A stretch of DNA of 64,000 bases from Actinobacteria bacterium OK074 (GCA_001298575.1 LJCV01000275.1:175230-239229), one strand, 5' to 3'. Positions 41,496-51,650 are shown, counted from the first letter of the stretch. Made by a program: numbers and translations. The notes: generated from the sequence alone by a model not told the origin.

Positions 41496-41569
41496 AGCCG
41501 CCTTCGGGATTCGAACCCGAGACCTACGCATTACGAGTGCGTTGCTCTGGCCATCTGAGCTAAGGCGGC
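41496..41569 (-). tRNA. tRNA-Thr (anticodon CGT)
   Basis: On the minus strand the gene begins GCCGCCTTAGCTCAGATGGC and contains the anticodon loop CTCGTAA (anticodon CGT) and the T-arm GGTTCGAATCC. It ends GGCGGCT with a 7-bp acceptor stem. CCA is not encoded. It marks the border between accessory and core regions. Confidence 0.95.
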
Positions 41570-41687
41570 GCGCTGCTCGCACTCATGGTGCGTTCGGCGA
41601 CGTCGGAAAGTCTACACAGTTTCCGGGGGTGCTCCGACCACGCCCCGGGACGGTCGGTCCCGGGGCGGGCGGTGGGGGTCCGGACGG

Positions 41688-43376
41688 CTACGAGCAGCGC
41701 TTTCCGTCCGTCGGGGGTGTGCCGCGGAGCAGGTAGGTGTCGATCGTCGTGTCGATGCACGTGCTGCCGCGGCCGTACGCCGTGTGGCCGTCGCCGTTGT
41801 AGGTGAGGAGGCGGCCGGAGGAGAGCTGGGCGGCGAGGGACTTCGCCCAGGGGTAGGGGGTCGCCGGGTCGCGGGTCGTGCCGACCACCACGATCGGGGC
41901 CGCACCCTTCGCCTGGATGCGGTGTGCGCTGCCCGTCGGCTTCACCGGCCAGTACGCGCAGTTCAGGGACGCCCACGCCAGGCCGTCGCCGAACACCGGC
42001 GACGCCTTTTCGAACGCCGGGAGCGCCTTCTCCACCTGCTCGGGGGTCGTGAACGCCGCCGGCAGGTCCAGGCAGTTGACCGCCGCGTTGGCGTACATCA
42101 GGTTGGTGTATTTCCCGTCCGCCTCCCGCTCGTAGTAGCTGTCGGAGAGGCTGAGCAGGCCCGCGCCGTCGTTCTCCTTCATCGCCGAGGTGAGCGCGTC
42201 GCGCAGCTGGGGCCAGGCCCCTTCGTCGTACATCGCCGCGATCACGCCGGTCGTGGCCAGCGCCTCGCCCAGCTTGCGGCCGTCGGCGTCGCCCGCGGGG
42301 ATCGGGTGCGCGTCGAGCTTCTTGAAGAACGCCGACAGGTTCCGGCCCACCTGGTCGGGCGTCGTGCTCCGGCCGCCCAGCGGGCAGTCCTTCTGCCGTA
42401 CGCAGTCCTTCGCGAACGACTGGAACGCCGTCTCGAAGCCCGCCGTCTGCTGCTCGTTGAGCTGCCGGGCGGTCAGCGACGGGTCCATCGCCCCGTCCAG
42501 GACCAGCCGGCCCACCCGCGCCGGGAACAGCCCCGCGTACGTCGCCCCGAGGAACGTCCCGTACGACGCCCCCACGTAGTTCAGCTTCGCATCGCCCAGG
42601 ACCGCGCGCAGGATGTCCATGTCCCGGGCCGCCTCGACCGTGGAGACATGACGCAGGAGGTCCGCCGAGTGCTGTCCGCAGCCTTCCGCGAACTTCTTGT
42701 ACGCGTCGACCAGTTGCGTCACCTCCTTCGTGTCGTCCGGTGTCAGGTCCGTCTGCGTGTACGAGTCCATCTGGCGGCCGGTGAGGCACTCCACCGGCTC
42801 GCTGCGGGCCACGCCCCTCGGGTCGACGGCCACCATGTCGTAGCGGGCGCGGACCTCGGTGGGGTAGCCGATGCCCGCGTACTGCTCCAGGTAGCCGACC
42901 GCCGAGCCGCCCGGTCCGCCCGGGTTGACCAGCAGCGAGCCGAGCCGCCTTGCCGCCGGTCCGGTGGCCTTCTTGCGGGCCACCGCCAGCCGCACGTCCC
43001 CCGAGGCCGGTTTGGCGTAGTCGAGCGGCGCCTTCATCGTGGCGCACTCGAAGCCGGGGATTCCGCAGGAACGCCAGGTCAGCTTCTGGGTGTAGTAAGG
43101 GGCGAGCGTCGTGGGGGTCGCCTGCGGCAGCGCGGCCAGGACCGCCTCCGCCGCCGGCGCGGTCGCCCCGCTCGGCGAACTCCCGGCGGAACACGCGGCG
43201 GAGACGATCAGCGCCACCGCGGCCAGCAGGGTGCCGGTCAGCCGCACCGGACGCTTCGGGGGCGTCGCCTGCGCCGGAAGCACCGGGGGCGACGACGTGC
43301 CGGGGGTGTGCGCGACACGCGGTGTGCAGAGGGACCGGAGGAGGCGGATCGGCCCGGGAGGGCGCCTGGTGTGCAT
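41688..43376 (-). CDS. Secreted tripeptidyl-aminopeptidase-like alpha/beta hydrolase, probable lipoprotein
   Basis: The frame is 562 aa from ATG 43376. A hydrophobic segment and lipobox ALIVSAAC place the mature Cys at residue 62, so a start nearer the signal (for example GTG at residue 44) is plausible. The hydrolase core has SLLVNPGGPGGSAVGYL (oxyanion loop), YVGASYGTFLGATYA (nucleophile Ser), TTRDPATPYPWA (Asp) and YNGDGHTAYGRG (His). Cysteine pairs suggest disulfides outside the membrane. It matches SlpD/SlpE-type mycelium-associated peptidases of Streptomyces that trim N-terminal tripeptides. Confidence 0.85.
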   Translation of the reverse strand: MHTRRPPGPIRLLRSLCTPRVAHTPGTSSPPVLPAQATPPKRPVRLTGTLLAAVALIVSAACSAGSSPSGATAPAAEAVLAALPQATPTTLAPYYTQKLTWRSCGIPGFECATMKAPLDYAKPASGDVRLAVARKKATGPAARRLGSLLVNPGGPGGSAVGYLEQYAGIGYPTEVRARYDMVAVDPRGVARSEPVECLTGRQMDSYTQTDLTPDDTKEVTQLVDAYKKFAEGCGQHSADLLRHVSTVEAARDMDILRAVLGDAKLNYVGASYGTFLGATYAGLFPARVGRLVLDGAMDPSLTARQLNEQQTAGFETAFQSFAKDCVRQKDCPLGGRSTTPDQVGRNLSAFFKKLDAHPIPAGDADGRKLGEALATTGVIAAMYDEGAWPQLRDALTSAMKENDGAGLLSLSDSYYEREADGKYTNLMYANAAVNCLDLPAAFTTPEQVEKALPAFEKASPVFGDGLAWASLNCAYWPVKPTGSAHRIQAKGAAPIVVVGTTRDPATPYPWAKSLAAQLSSGRLLTYNGDGHTAYGRGSTCIDTTIDTYLLRGTPPTDGKRCS

Positions 43377-43573
43377 CCCGCGAGCGTAACGCTGTGCGAT
43401 GCAACGATCGCCGACAGTCGCCGATCATCCTCGTAAGAGTGAACGGTCGACCGGTGGACGGTCAGCGGCGAACGCTTCGATCCGCATCGGCCAGCCCCTG
43501 GCCCTGCCACCTGCCTCTGCCTCTGCCTCTACCTCTGCCTACGCCTACGCCCGCAACGCCCCGCCCCGCCCCC

Positions 43574-44779
43574 TCACCCCGCCCGCAACGCCATCGTCAT
43601 CGCCTCCACCGCGAGCAGCGGAGCCACGTTCCGGTCCAGTGCCACCCGGCACGCGGCGATCGCGTCGATGCGGCGGAGCGTGGCCTCCGGGGTGCTGCCG
43701 CGGGCCAGCCGCTCCAGGGTGTCCTCGGCGTCCACGTTGGCGAGGGCTACGCGGGAACCGAGCTGGAGGGCGAGGACGTCGCGGTAGAAGCTGGTGAGGT
43801 CCGTGAGTGCCAGGTCCAGGCTGTCGCGCTGGGTTCGCGTTCTTCGGCGCTTCTGCTTGTCCTCAAGGTCCTTCATCACACCGGCGGTGCCGCGCGGCAT
43901 CCGCCCGCCCTGGACCGCGCCGAGCGCCGCCTTCAGCTCCTCGGTCTCCTTGCCGTCCCGCTCCTCCGCCAGCTGCTTGGAGTCGTCCGTGGCCGCGTCG
44001 ACCAGCTCCTGCGCCGCCTTGAAGCAGCCCCCGATGTCCTCGATACGGAGCGGGAGTTTGAGCACGGCCGCCCGCCGGGCCCGCGCGCCCTCGTCCGTGG
44101 CCAGGCGCCGGGCTCGGTCCACGTGCCCCTGCGTGGCCCGCGCGGCGGCGGCCGCGGCCCCGGGCTCGATGCCGTCGCGCCGCACGAGCATGTCGGCGAC
44201 GGCGTCCACGGACGGTGTGCTCAGGTTCAGATGACGGCAGCGGGAACGGATGGTCGGCAGGACGTCCTCCAGGGAGGGCGCGCACAGCAGCCAGACCGTA
44301 CGGGGGGCGGGCTCCTCCACCGCCTTGAGGACGGCGTTGGCCGACTTCTCGTTGAGCCGTTCCGCGTCCTCGACCAGGATCACCTGCCAGCGGCCGGTCG
44401 CCGGCGAGGTGAACGACTTGCGGACGGTGTCCCGCATGTCGTCGGCGAGGATCTGCGTGCCCACGGCGGCGACCGTGGTGACGTCCGCGTGCGTGCCGAT
44501 CAGCGCGGTGTGGCAGCCGTCGCAGAACCCGCAGCCGGGGACGCCGCCGAGCGCCCTGTCGGGGCTCACGCACTGCAACGCGGCGGCGAAGGCCCGCGCC
44601 GCCTGGTTGCGGCCGGCGCCGGGCGGTCCGGTGAACAGCCAGGCGTGCGTCATCTTCGACGCCTCGGGCGGCGCGGTGCCGGTGACCGCCGCGGTGACCA
44701 GGGCGTCGGCGTCCCGGGCAGCCGCGCCCAGTTGCGCGCTCACCCTCTCCTGACCCACCAGGTCGTCCCATACGGTCAT
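43574..44779 (-). CDS. holB: DNA polymerase III subunit delta'
   Basis: This 401-aa protein starts MTVWDDLVGQERVSAQL. The AAA+ core has WLFTGPPGAGRNQAARAF. The Walker A Lys is replaced (GRN), as expected for delta', which does not hydrolyse ATP. A zinc-binding cluster follows (CVSPDRALGGVPGCGFCDGC), then ILVEDAERLNEKSANAVLKA and VWLLCAPSLEDVLPTIRSRC (sensor/SRC motif). It is part of the clamp-loader complex. It lies 241 bp below the thymidylate kinase gene; that gap (44780-45020) holds no evident gene. Tandem CTGCCT-type repeats lie downstream (43506-43558). Confidence 0.9.
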   Translation of the reverse strand: MTVWDDLVGQERVSAQLGAAARDADALVTAAVTGTAPPEASKMTHAWLFTGPPGAGRNQAARAFAAALQCVSPDRALGGVPGCGFCDGCHTALIGTHADVTTVAAVGTQILADDMRDTVRKSFTSPATGRWQVILVEDAERLNEKSANAVLKAVEEPAPRTVWLLCAPSLEDVLPTIRSRCRHLNLSTPSVDAVADMLVRRDGIEPGAAAAAARATQGHVDRARRLATDEGARARRAAVLKLPLRIEDIGGCFKAAQELVDAATDDSKQLAEERDGKETEELKAALGAVQGGRMPRGTAGVMKDLEDKQKRRRTRTQRDSLDLALTDLTSFYRDVLALQLGSRVALANVDAEDTLERLARGSTPEATLRRIDAIAACRVALDRNVAPLLAVEAMTMALRAG

Positions 44780-45020
44780 GGGGCGCCGTCACCACCTTCC
44801 GTTCCCAAGGCCGACGACCGTGCCGTCGCCGTTCCGCGTCGCGGTTCGTCCCGTCGCGTCCCATTGTGGGGGGTACCACTGACAACGAGATCCGAGACCG
44901 GCATCCCCGCAGGTCAGACGTGCTACGGCGGCTCCGCGCGACCGAGGAGCCGACCGGCACCACCACCGGTTCGCGCCCCCTCAGCCAGCCACCACCCTCA
45001 GCGGTCCCTCGCACGCACCA

Positions 45021-48000
45021 TCAGCGGCGCCGACCACCCCGGCCCCGCCCCCGACCACCGCGGTCACCACGATCGCCGCCGTCGTCGTACCCCTGATCGA
45101 AGTCGTCGTCCTCGCCGCGCGGGCCCAGGAGTTCGTCCGCCAGGGTCGGCAGATGGTCCAGAGGGGTCTCCTCCGCCCAGTCGGAACGGGGACGGCGGCG
45201 CGGGGCGTCCTCGACGCCGACCTGCGGGAGTTCGCGGGTACGGTCGTCCGCCCCGTCCGGATCCGGCACGGGACGAGCGTCGCGCCCGTCCCGCCCGCCG
45301 TCGCCTTCCCCACGTTCCTCACGGAAGAAGCCCGGCGGAACCCGATCCGCAGGCTCCTCCCCGTCCCCGGCGCCCGCACCCCCCGCGCCCTCCGCGTCAT
45401 CGCGACGCGCCCAACTCGGCCCCCTGCCCCGCACCGGCGGCACCGACGGCAGTACCGCGGTCTCGTCGGCCGCACCCGGTACCGCCTTCGGCAGCACCGC
45501 CGTCTCGTCCGCCGCGCCCGGCGGTACCGGCGGCTGCGGCACATGGGTGGTCGTCTCGGAGTCCGGGTCGTCCTTCGTCATCCGTACGGGCGGCAGGACA
45601 ACCGTCTCGTCGGAGGCACCGTCCGGCGACACCATCGGCGTACGCAAGGTCGTCTCGGCGTCCGCACCGGACCCACCGGCGGCAGACGCCGCCGAAGCCG
45701 CCGCACTCGCTGCCGCCGCGGCCGACTCCTCCGCCGCCCGCCGAGCCGCCTCCGCCCGCAGCAGCGCCTCCTCCGACTTGCGCTGCTTCTCCAGGCGGCG
45801 CGCCTCGGCCTCCTCGCGCAGCCGCTTCTCCTCCGCGGCGCGCTGGCGCAGACGCTCCTGCTCGGCGCGGTGGCGGGCCTCCTCCGCCTCGCGGGCCTGT
45901 TCCTCGGCGAGCAGCCGGGCCCGCTCCTCCTCGGCGCGGCGCTGGGCCTCCTCGGCGCGCTTGCGGGCCTCCTCCGCCTGGCGCTCGGCCTCGCGGCGCT
46001 GGGCCTCCTCCAACTCGCGCTGCTTGCGCTCCTCTTCCTCCGTGCGCAGCTTGGCGAGGGCTTCCTGGCGCTCGCGCTCCAGGCGCTCCTCCTCGGCCTT
46101 GCGCGCGGCCTCTTCCTCCGCCTTGCGCCGGGCCTCCTCCTCGGCCTTCCTGCGCGCCTCCTCCTGGGCCTTCACCTCGGCCTCGGACAGCGGCAGCATC
46201 ACGTCGAGCCGGTGCCGTACGACGGCGGTGACCGCCTCGGGCTCCTGGGCCGCGTCGACGACCAGGTAGCGCGCCGGGTCGGCGGCGGCCAGCGTGAGGA
46301 AACCGGAGCGCACGCGCGCGTGGAACTCCGCGGGCTCCGACTCCAGCCGGTCCGGCGCCTCGGTGAACCGCTCGCGGGCGGCCTCGGGCGACACGTCGAG
46401 CAGGACCGTCAGATGCGGTACGAGGCCGTCGGTGGCCCAGCGCGAGATGCGGGCGATCTCCACCGGGGACAGGTCGCGCCCGGCGCCCTGGTAGGCCACC
46501 GAGGAGTCGATGTACCGGTCGGAGATCACCACCGCGCCGCGCTCCAGGGCGGGCCGTACGACGGTGTCGACGTGCTCCGCGCGGTCCGCGGCGTACAGCA
46601 GCGCCTCCGCGCGGTGCGAGAGTCCGGCGCTGGAGACGTCCAGGAGGATCGACCGCAGCCGCTTGCCGACCGGGGTCGCGCCGGGCTCGCGGGTGAGCAC
46701 GACCTCGTGGCCCTTGGCCCTGATCCACTCGGCGAGCGCATCCGCCTGGGTGGATTTCCCGGCGCCGTCGCCGCCCTCCAGGGCGATGAAGAAGCCGGTG
46801 GCGGCCTGCGCCTGGACGGGGTCGTCGCCGCGCAGCGCGTCCCGCAGGTCGTGCCGCAGGGGCACCCCGGAGCGGTCGTCGGCCTTGGCGAGGACGAGTG
46901 CGGCGACTGGCAGCAGCAGCGCGCCGACCAGCATCAGCGTGAAGGCGGCGCCGCCGTGCGCGAACACGAACCTGCCGCTCACCAGCCGGTGCGGGCCTAT
47001 GGCGGCGGCGACCAGCGGCGCCAGTACGGCCGCGAGCGCCACGAACACCCGTACGACCGCGTGCAGGTGCTCGGTGAGCCGCGCCCGGCGGTGGTCCTCG
47101 GTCTCCTGGTCGAGCAGGCTGTGCCCGATGTTGGCGGCGACACCCGCGCCCGTACCGGCGAGTGCGTCTATCAGCAGCACGCTGGTGACGTCCGGTACGA
47201 GCCCGGCGGCCAGCAGCGCCACTCCGGTGAGGGCGATCGCGAGCGCGAACAGCCGGCGCCGCGACAGCGACGGCAGCACCTTGGGCGCCGTACGGATGCC
47301 GAGGACGACGCCGCCGGTGAAGGCGGCGACGAGCAGGCCGTAGAGGACCGGGCCGCCGCCCAGGTCCCGGGCGTGCAGCACGGCGACCGCGACGGCGCCG
47401 CCGCCCGCCCCGGCCACCGCGCCACAGGCGAGCACGAGCAGCGGGACGGCGCCGGTGCGCCCGGCGTCGACGCCCGTACCGGAGGCGGGCTTGGGGCGGC
47501 GCAGCCCTTCGAGCGGCGACCGCGCGCGCGGGGTGCGCGCGTCGGGCAGTTCCAGGGCCGTCAGCACCGACAGGGAGGCGGCGAACAGGCCGGCCGCGAC
47601 GTACGAGCCGAGCGCCCCCTGGTGCATGTCGAACCAGTCGACCCCGGTGGCCAGCAGGTTGTTCACCAGCGACGCCACGACGAGCACGGTGGCCGCGATC
47701 GGCACGGACACGAAGCCCGTACGCAGCGACAGGCGGCGCAGCGCGTCCATGTGGTCCGGCAGCGGGCGTACGGTGGCGCCCTCCGGCGGGGGCGTGGGCA
47801 GCAGGGCGGGGGCCGCGCTGTCCTTGCACACCGTCCACAGCCGCTCGGCGACCCCGGTCACGAAGACGGTCACCAGGAGCACGGCGAGCGCGTCCTTGGG
47901 CGTCCAGTCGATCCAGAGGGGGGCGATGATCAGAAGAACCGCCCGCAGCCCGTCCGCACCGACCATGGTCCAGAGCCGGTCGAGCGGCCCGTCCTTGGCG

Positions 48001-48323
48001 GTGAGCGAGGTGAGCGGTCCGAGCAGTACGGCTCCGAACAGCAGCGTGGCCAGAATGCGTACGGCGAGTACGGCCGTCACGGCGAGCGCGGTGCCGCGGT
48101 AGCCGCCGCCGAAGGCGTCCTCGGCGGTGGCGGCCTGGAGCGCGAACACGAGCAGCACGAGCAGGCCGAGGGCGTCGCCCACCCCGCCCACGAGCTGCGC
48201 GCTCCACAGCCTCTTGAGCTGCGGCTGACGCAGCAGGGCGCGCAGGGCACGCTCGCGGGAGTCGGCCACCAGGGCGTCATCCGGCGCCGTGGTGAGGGCC
48301 GTTGGCTGCTCGGCTCGGGTCAT
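45021..48323 (-). CDS. tmk: MFS-like membrane domain fused to thymidylate kinase, with coiled-coil tail
   Basis: This 1100-aa protein has four parts. Residues about 30-490 form about 12 membrane helices like an MFS transporter. Residues about 508-710 are a complete dTMP kinase: FIALEGGDGAGKSTQADALA (P-loop), EPGATPVGKRLRSILLD, VISDRYIDSSVAYQGAGR (DRY) and LVPHLTVLLDVSP. Residues about 715-885 are a Glu/Arg/Lys-rich coiled coil of EEARRKAEE-type repeats. The rest is acidic and disordered. The kinase makes dTDP for DNA synthesis. This oversized form is known in Streptomyces; the purpose of the membrane part is unclear. It is probably cotranscribed with topA, 197 bp upstream. Confidence 0.92.
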   Translation of the reverse strand: MTRAEQPTALTTAPDDALVADSRERALRALLRQPQLKRLWSAQLVGGVGDALGLLVLLVFALQAATAEDAFGGGYRGTALAVTAVLAVRILATLLFGAVLLGPLTSLTAKDGPLDRLWTMVGADGLRAVLLIIAPLWIDWTPKDALAVLLVTVFVTGVAERLWTVCKDSAAPALLPTPPPEGATVRPLPDHMDALRRLSLRTGFVSVPIAATVLVVASLVNNLLATGVDWFDMHQGALGSYVAAGLFAASLSVLTALELPDARTPRARSPLEGLRRPKPASGTGVDAGRTGAVPLLVLACGAVAGAGGGAVAVAVLHARDLGGGPVLYGLLVAAFTGGVVLGIRTAPKVLPSLSRRRLFALAIALTGVALLAAGLVPDVTSVLLIDALAGTGAGVAANIGHSLLDQETEDHRRARLTEHLHAVVRVFVALAAVLAPLVAAAIGPHRLVSGRFVFAHGGAAFTLMLVGALLLPVAALVLAKADDRSGVPLRHDLRDALRGDDPVQAQAATGFFIALEGGDGAGKSTQADALAEWIRAKGHEVVLTREPGATPVGKRLRSILLDVSSAGLSHRAEALLYAADRAEHVDTVVRPALERGAVVISDRYIDSSVAYQGAGRDLSPVEIARISRWATDGLVPHLTVLLDVSPEAARERFTEAPDRLESEPAEFHARVRSGFLTLAAADPARYLVVDAAQEPEAVTAVVRHRLDVMLPLSEAEVKAQEEARRKAEEEARRKAEEEAARKAEEERLERERQEALAKLRTEEEERKQRELEEAQRREAERQAEEARKRAEEAQRRAEEERARLLAEEQAREAEEARHRAEQERLRQRAAEEKRLREEAEARRLEKQRKSEEALLRAEAARRAAEESAAAAASAAASAASAAGGSGADAETTLRTPMVSPDGASDETVVLPPVRMTKDDPDSETTTHVPQPPVPPGAADETAVLPKAVPGAADETAVLPSVPPVRGRGPSWARRDDAEGAGGAGAGDGEEPADRVPPGFFREERGEGDGGRDGRDARPVPDPDGADDRTRELPQVGVEDAPRRRPRSDWAEETPLDHLPTLADELLGPRGEDDDFDQGYDDGGDRGDRGGRGRGRGGRRR

Positions 48324-48520
48324 GCTTTCAGCCTATCCGCACCCACTGACACTCCGAAGCCGCCACTGGAGGCGCGCACGGCCTCCGCACAACTTCGCAC
48401 GCCCACGGGCACCTTCGGCACCGCCGCGCGGGTCACCCCAACTCCCCGCAGGCCAGGGCCCGTTGGGACACATCCGCGCGACGCCCTCCGCGGCGGCGCC
48501 GCCCGCGCGGCCGGGGCCCG

Positions 48521-51367
48521 CTACTCGGCCGGGGCCGCCTTCTTCGCCGCGGCCGTCGTCTTCTTCGCCGCGGTCTTCTTGGCCGTCGCCGACGTCGTCG
48601 TCTTCTTGGCTGCGGTCTTCTTCGCGGCGGCGGTCTTGGTCGCCGTCGCCTTCTTGGCCGGGGCCTTCTTCGCGGGCGCCTTCTTCGCCGTCTTCTTGGC
48701 GGGCGTCTTCGCCCGCTTCTCGGCGAGCAGTTCGTAGCCGCGCTCGGGCGTGATCTCCTCGACGCTGTCGCCGGAGCGCAGGGTCGCGTTGGTCTCGCCG
48801 TCGGTGACGTACGGGCCGAAGCGGCCGTCCTTGACGACGACCGGCTTCTCGCTGACCGGGTCGGTGCCCAGTTCCTTCAGCGGCGGCTTGGCGGCCGCCC
48901 GGCCACGCTGCTTGGGCTGGGCGTAGATCGCCAGCGCCTCCTCCAGCGTGATCGTGAAGAGCTGGTCCTCGGTCTGGAGGGAGCGCGAGTCGGTGCCCTT
49001 CTTCAGGTAGGGACCGTAGCGGCCGTTCTGCGCGGTGATCTCGACGCCTTCGGCATCCTTGCCGACGACCCGCGGCAGCGACATCAGCTGGAGCGCGTCC
49101 TGAAGGGTCACCGTGTCCAGGGACATCGCCTTGAACAGAGAGGCGGTGCGCGGCTTGACGGCGTTCTTGCCGGTCTTCGGGGTGCCCTCGGGGAGCACCT
49201 CGGTGACGTACGGCCCGTAACGCCCGTCCCTGGCGATGATCTGGTGGCCCGACTCCGGGTCGGTGCCCAGCTCGAAGTCGCCGCTCGGCTTGGCGAGCAG
49301 CTCCTCCGCGTACTCGACGCCCAGCTCGTCCGGGGCGAGATCCTCGGGCACGTCGGCGCGCTGGTGGCCCTCGGCGTCCTTCTCGCCGCGCTCCACGTAC
49401 GGCCCGTAGCGGCCGACCCGCAGCACGATGTCGTTGCCCACCGGGAACGACGACACCTCGCGTGCGTCGATCGCGCCCAGGTCGGTCACCAGCTCCTTGA
49501 GGCCACCGAGGTGGTCCCCGTCGCCGTTGCCCGCCTCGGCCGCGCTGCCGACGCCGTTCGTGCCGCCGGCGGCCTCGCCGAAGTAGAACCGCTTCAGCCA
49601 CGGCACGGACTTCGCCTCACCGCGCGCGATGCGGTCGAGGTCGTCCTCCATCCGGGCGGTGAAGTCGTAGTCGACGAGCCGGCCGAAGTGCTTCTCCAGG
49701 AGGTTGACCACGGCGAAGGACAGGAAGGACGGCACCAGGGCGGTGCCCTTCTTGAACACGTATCCGCGGTCGAGGATCGTCCCGATGATCGACGCGTACG
49801 TCGACGGACGGCCGATCTCGCGCTCTTCCAGTTCCTTGACCAGGCTGGCCTCGGTGTAGCGGGCCGGTGGCTTGGTGGCGTGCCCGTCGACCGTGAGTTC
49901 CTCGGCCGTGAGCGCGTCGCCCTCGGCGACCTGCGGGAGGCGCCGCTCGCGGTCGTCCAGCTCCGCGTTCGGGTCGTCGGCGCCTTCGACGTACGCCTTC
50001 AGGAAGCCGTGGAAGGTGATCGTCTTGCCGGAGGCGGTGAACTCGACGTCGCGGCCGTCGGCCGCCGTGCCGCCGATCTTGACGGTGACCGAGTTGCCGA
50101 CCGCGTCCTTCATCTGGGAGGCGACGGTCCGCTTCCAGATCAGCTCGTAGAGCCGGAACTGGTCGCCGCTCAGGCCGGTCTCGGCAGGAGTGCGGAAGCG
50201 GTCCCCGGAGGGGCGGATCGCCTCGTGGGCCTCCTGCGCGTTCTTGACCTTCCCGGCGTACGTGCGCGGCGACGCCGGCAGGTAGTCGGCGCCGTAGAGC
50301 TGCGTGACCTGGGCGCGGGCGGCGGAGATCGCCGTGTCGCTCAGGGTCGTGGAGTCCGTACGCATGTAGGTGATGAAGCCGTTCTCGTACAGCTTCTGGG
50401 CCACCTGCATGGTCGCCTTCGCGCCGAAGCCGAGCTTGCGGCTGGCCTCCTGCTGGAGCGTCGTCGTACGGAACGGGGCGTACGGCGAGCGGCGGTACGG
50501 CTTCGACTCGACGGAACGGACCGCGAAGCGCGTGTTCTCCAGGGCGGCGGCCAGGGCGCGGGCGTTGCCCTCGTCCAGGTGCAGGATCTGCTCGCTCTTG
50601 AGTTGTCCCAGGGAGTCGAAGTCGCGGCCCTGCGCGACCCGCCTGCCGTCGACGGTCTGGAGGCGGGCGACCACCGACGACGGGTCCGACGGATCTCCCG
50701 CGCGGCCGGTCGCGAAGGTGCCCGTCAGGTCCCAGTACTCAGCAGAACGAAAAGCGATCCGCTCGCGTTCCCGCTCGACCACCAGGCGTGTCGCGACGGA
50801 CTGGACGCGCCCGGCCGACAGCCGCGGCATGACCTTCTTCCACAGGACCGGCGAGACCTCGTAGCCGTAGAGGCGGTCGAGGATGCGGCGGGTCTCCTGG
50901 GCGTCGACGAGCTTCTGGTTCAGCTCGCGCGGGTTGCGTACGGCCTGCTGGATCGCGTCCTTGGTGATCTCGTGGAAGACCATCCGCTTGACCGGGACCT
51001 TGGGCTTGAGCACTTCCTGGAGGTGCCACGCGATGGCCTCGCCCTCGCGGTCCTCATCGGTGGCGAGGAAGAGTTCGTCGGAGTCGCGCAGCAGGTCCTT
51101 GAGCTTCTTGACCTGGGCCCTCTTGTCGGCGTTGACGACGTAGATGGGCTGGAAGTCGTGGTCGACGTCCACGCCGAGGCGGCGGACCTCGCCGGTGTAC
51201 TTCTCGGGCACCTCCGCGGCGCCGTTGGGAAGGTCACGGATGTGCCCGACGCTCGCCTCGACGATGTAGCCGGGGCCGAGGTAGCCCTTGATCGTCTTCG
51301 CCTTGGCAGGCGACTCGACGATGACGAGTCGGCGGCCGCCCTGTGCGGTCTCGCTGGTCGGGGACAA
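48521..51367 (-). CDS. topA: DNA topoisomerase I
   Basis: A TTG at 51367 (SPTSETAQGGRRLVIVESPA), with GGAGAG upstream, is the usual Streptomyces start and gives 948 aa; an ATG at 51445 would add 26 residues. The Toprim domain has VIVESPAKAKTIKGYLG and LATDEDREGEAIAWHL. The active-site Tyr is in GFITYMRTDSTTLS. Several C-terminal GRYGPYV-type repeats (TopA C-terminal domains) are followed by a Lys/Ala-rich tail of KKTAAKK repeats that promotes processive DNA binding in this genus. It relaxes negative supercoils. Confidence 0.95.
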   Translation of the reverse strand: MSPTSETAQGGRRLVIVESPAKAKTIKGYLGPGYIVEASVGHIRDLPNGAAEVPEKYTGEVRRLGVDVDHDFQPIYVVNADKRAQVKKLKDLLRDSDELFLATDEDREGEAIAWHLQEVLKPKVPVKRMVFHEITKDAIQQAVRNPRELNQKLVDAQETRRILDRLYGYEVSPVLWKKVMPRLSAGRVQSVATRLVVERERERIAFRSAEYWDLTGTFATGRAGDPSDPSSVVARLQTVDGRRVAQGRDFDSLGQLKSEQILHLDEGNARALAAALENTRFAVRSVESKPYRRSPYAPFRTTTLQQEASRKLGFGAKATMQVAQKLYENGFITYMRTDSTTLSDTAISAARAQVTQLYGADYLPASPRTYAGKVKNAQEAHEAIRPSGDRFRTPAETGLSGDQFRLYELIWKRTVASQMKDAVGNSVTVKIGGTAADGRDVEFTASGKTITFHGFLKAYVEGADDPNAELDDRERRLPQVAEGDALTAEELTVDGHATKPPARYTEASLVKELEEREIGRPSTYASIIGTILDRGYVFKKGTALVPSFLSFAVVNLLEKHFGRLVDYDFTARMEDDLDRIARGEAKSVPWLKRFYFGEAAGGTNGVGSAAEAGNGDGDHLGGLKELVTDLGAIDAREVSSFPVGNDIVLRVGRYGPYVERGEKDAEGHQRADVPEDLAPDELGVEYAEELLAKPSGDFELGTDPESGHQIIARDGRYGPYVTEVLPEGTPKTGKNAVKPRTASLFKAMSLDTVTLQDALQLMSLPRVVGKDAEGVEITAQNGRYGPYLKKGTDSRSLQTEDQLFTITLEEALAIYAQPKQRGRAAAKPPLKELGTDPVSEKPVVVKDGRFGPYVTDGETNATLRSGDSVEEITPERGYELLAEKRAKTPAKKTAKKAPAKKAPAKKATATKTAAAKKTAAKKTTTSATAKKTAAKKTTAAAKKAAPAE

Positions 51368-51650
51368 CTTCGCTCTTCTCTCTCCGGTCGACGCAGGGGG
51401 TCCTCCCCGGGCCCTCGGCCCCGGGGGTCGGTTCGTTCGGGTCATGCTGACGCTGCGGAGTGTGACGGTACATCCCGCCCCCGTGTCAAACGGGAAAAGT
51501 CCGCAACGGCCACTCGAACGGTAACCCGACTACTGCCCTTCCTGCCGCCCGGAGTCACCACCAGGCCGTTCGCGGACATCCGGAGCGCGACCTGTCAATT
51601 AACGGGGAAGGGTCCGGCCCCGGGTCCCGCGGCGGCCGTGGAACGCGCGT

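Noticed and set aside
41496..41569. tRNA-Thr as proven attachment site of the integrase
   Set aside because: I could not find a second copy of its 3' end in the window, so only a suggestion is warranted.
43506..43558. CTGCCT/CTACGC tandem hexamers after holB
   Set aside because: A simple-sequence tract in a short intergenic gap, with no sign of function.
42950..46231. A 1093-codon plus-strand frame opposite holB and the hydrolase
   Set aside because: It is an antisense artefact of GC bias, made of Pro/Arg-rich low-complexity sequence.
45153..48737. A 1194-codon open frame opposite tmk/topA
   Set aside because: It mirrors the high-GC third-position bias of the real genes, is Arg/Gly/Leu-rich noise and has no domain.
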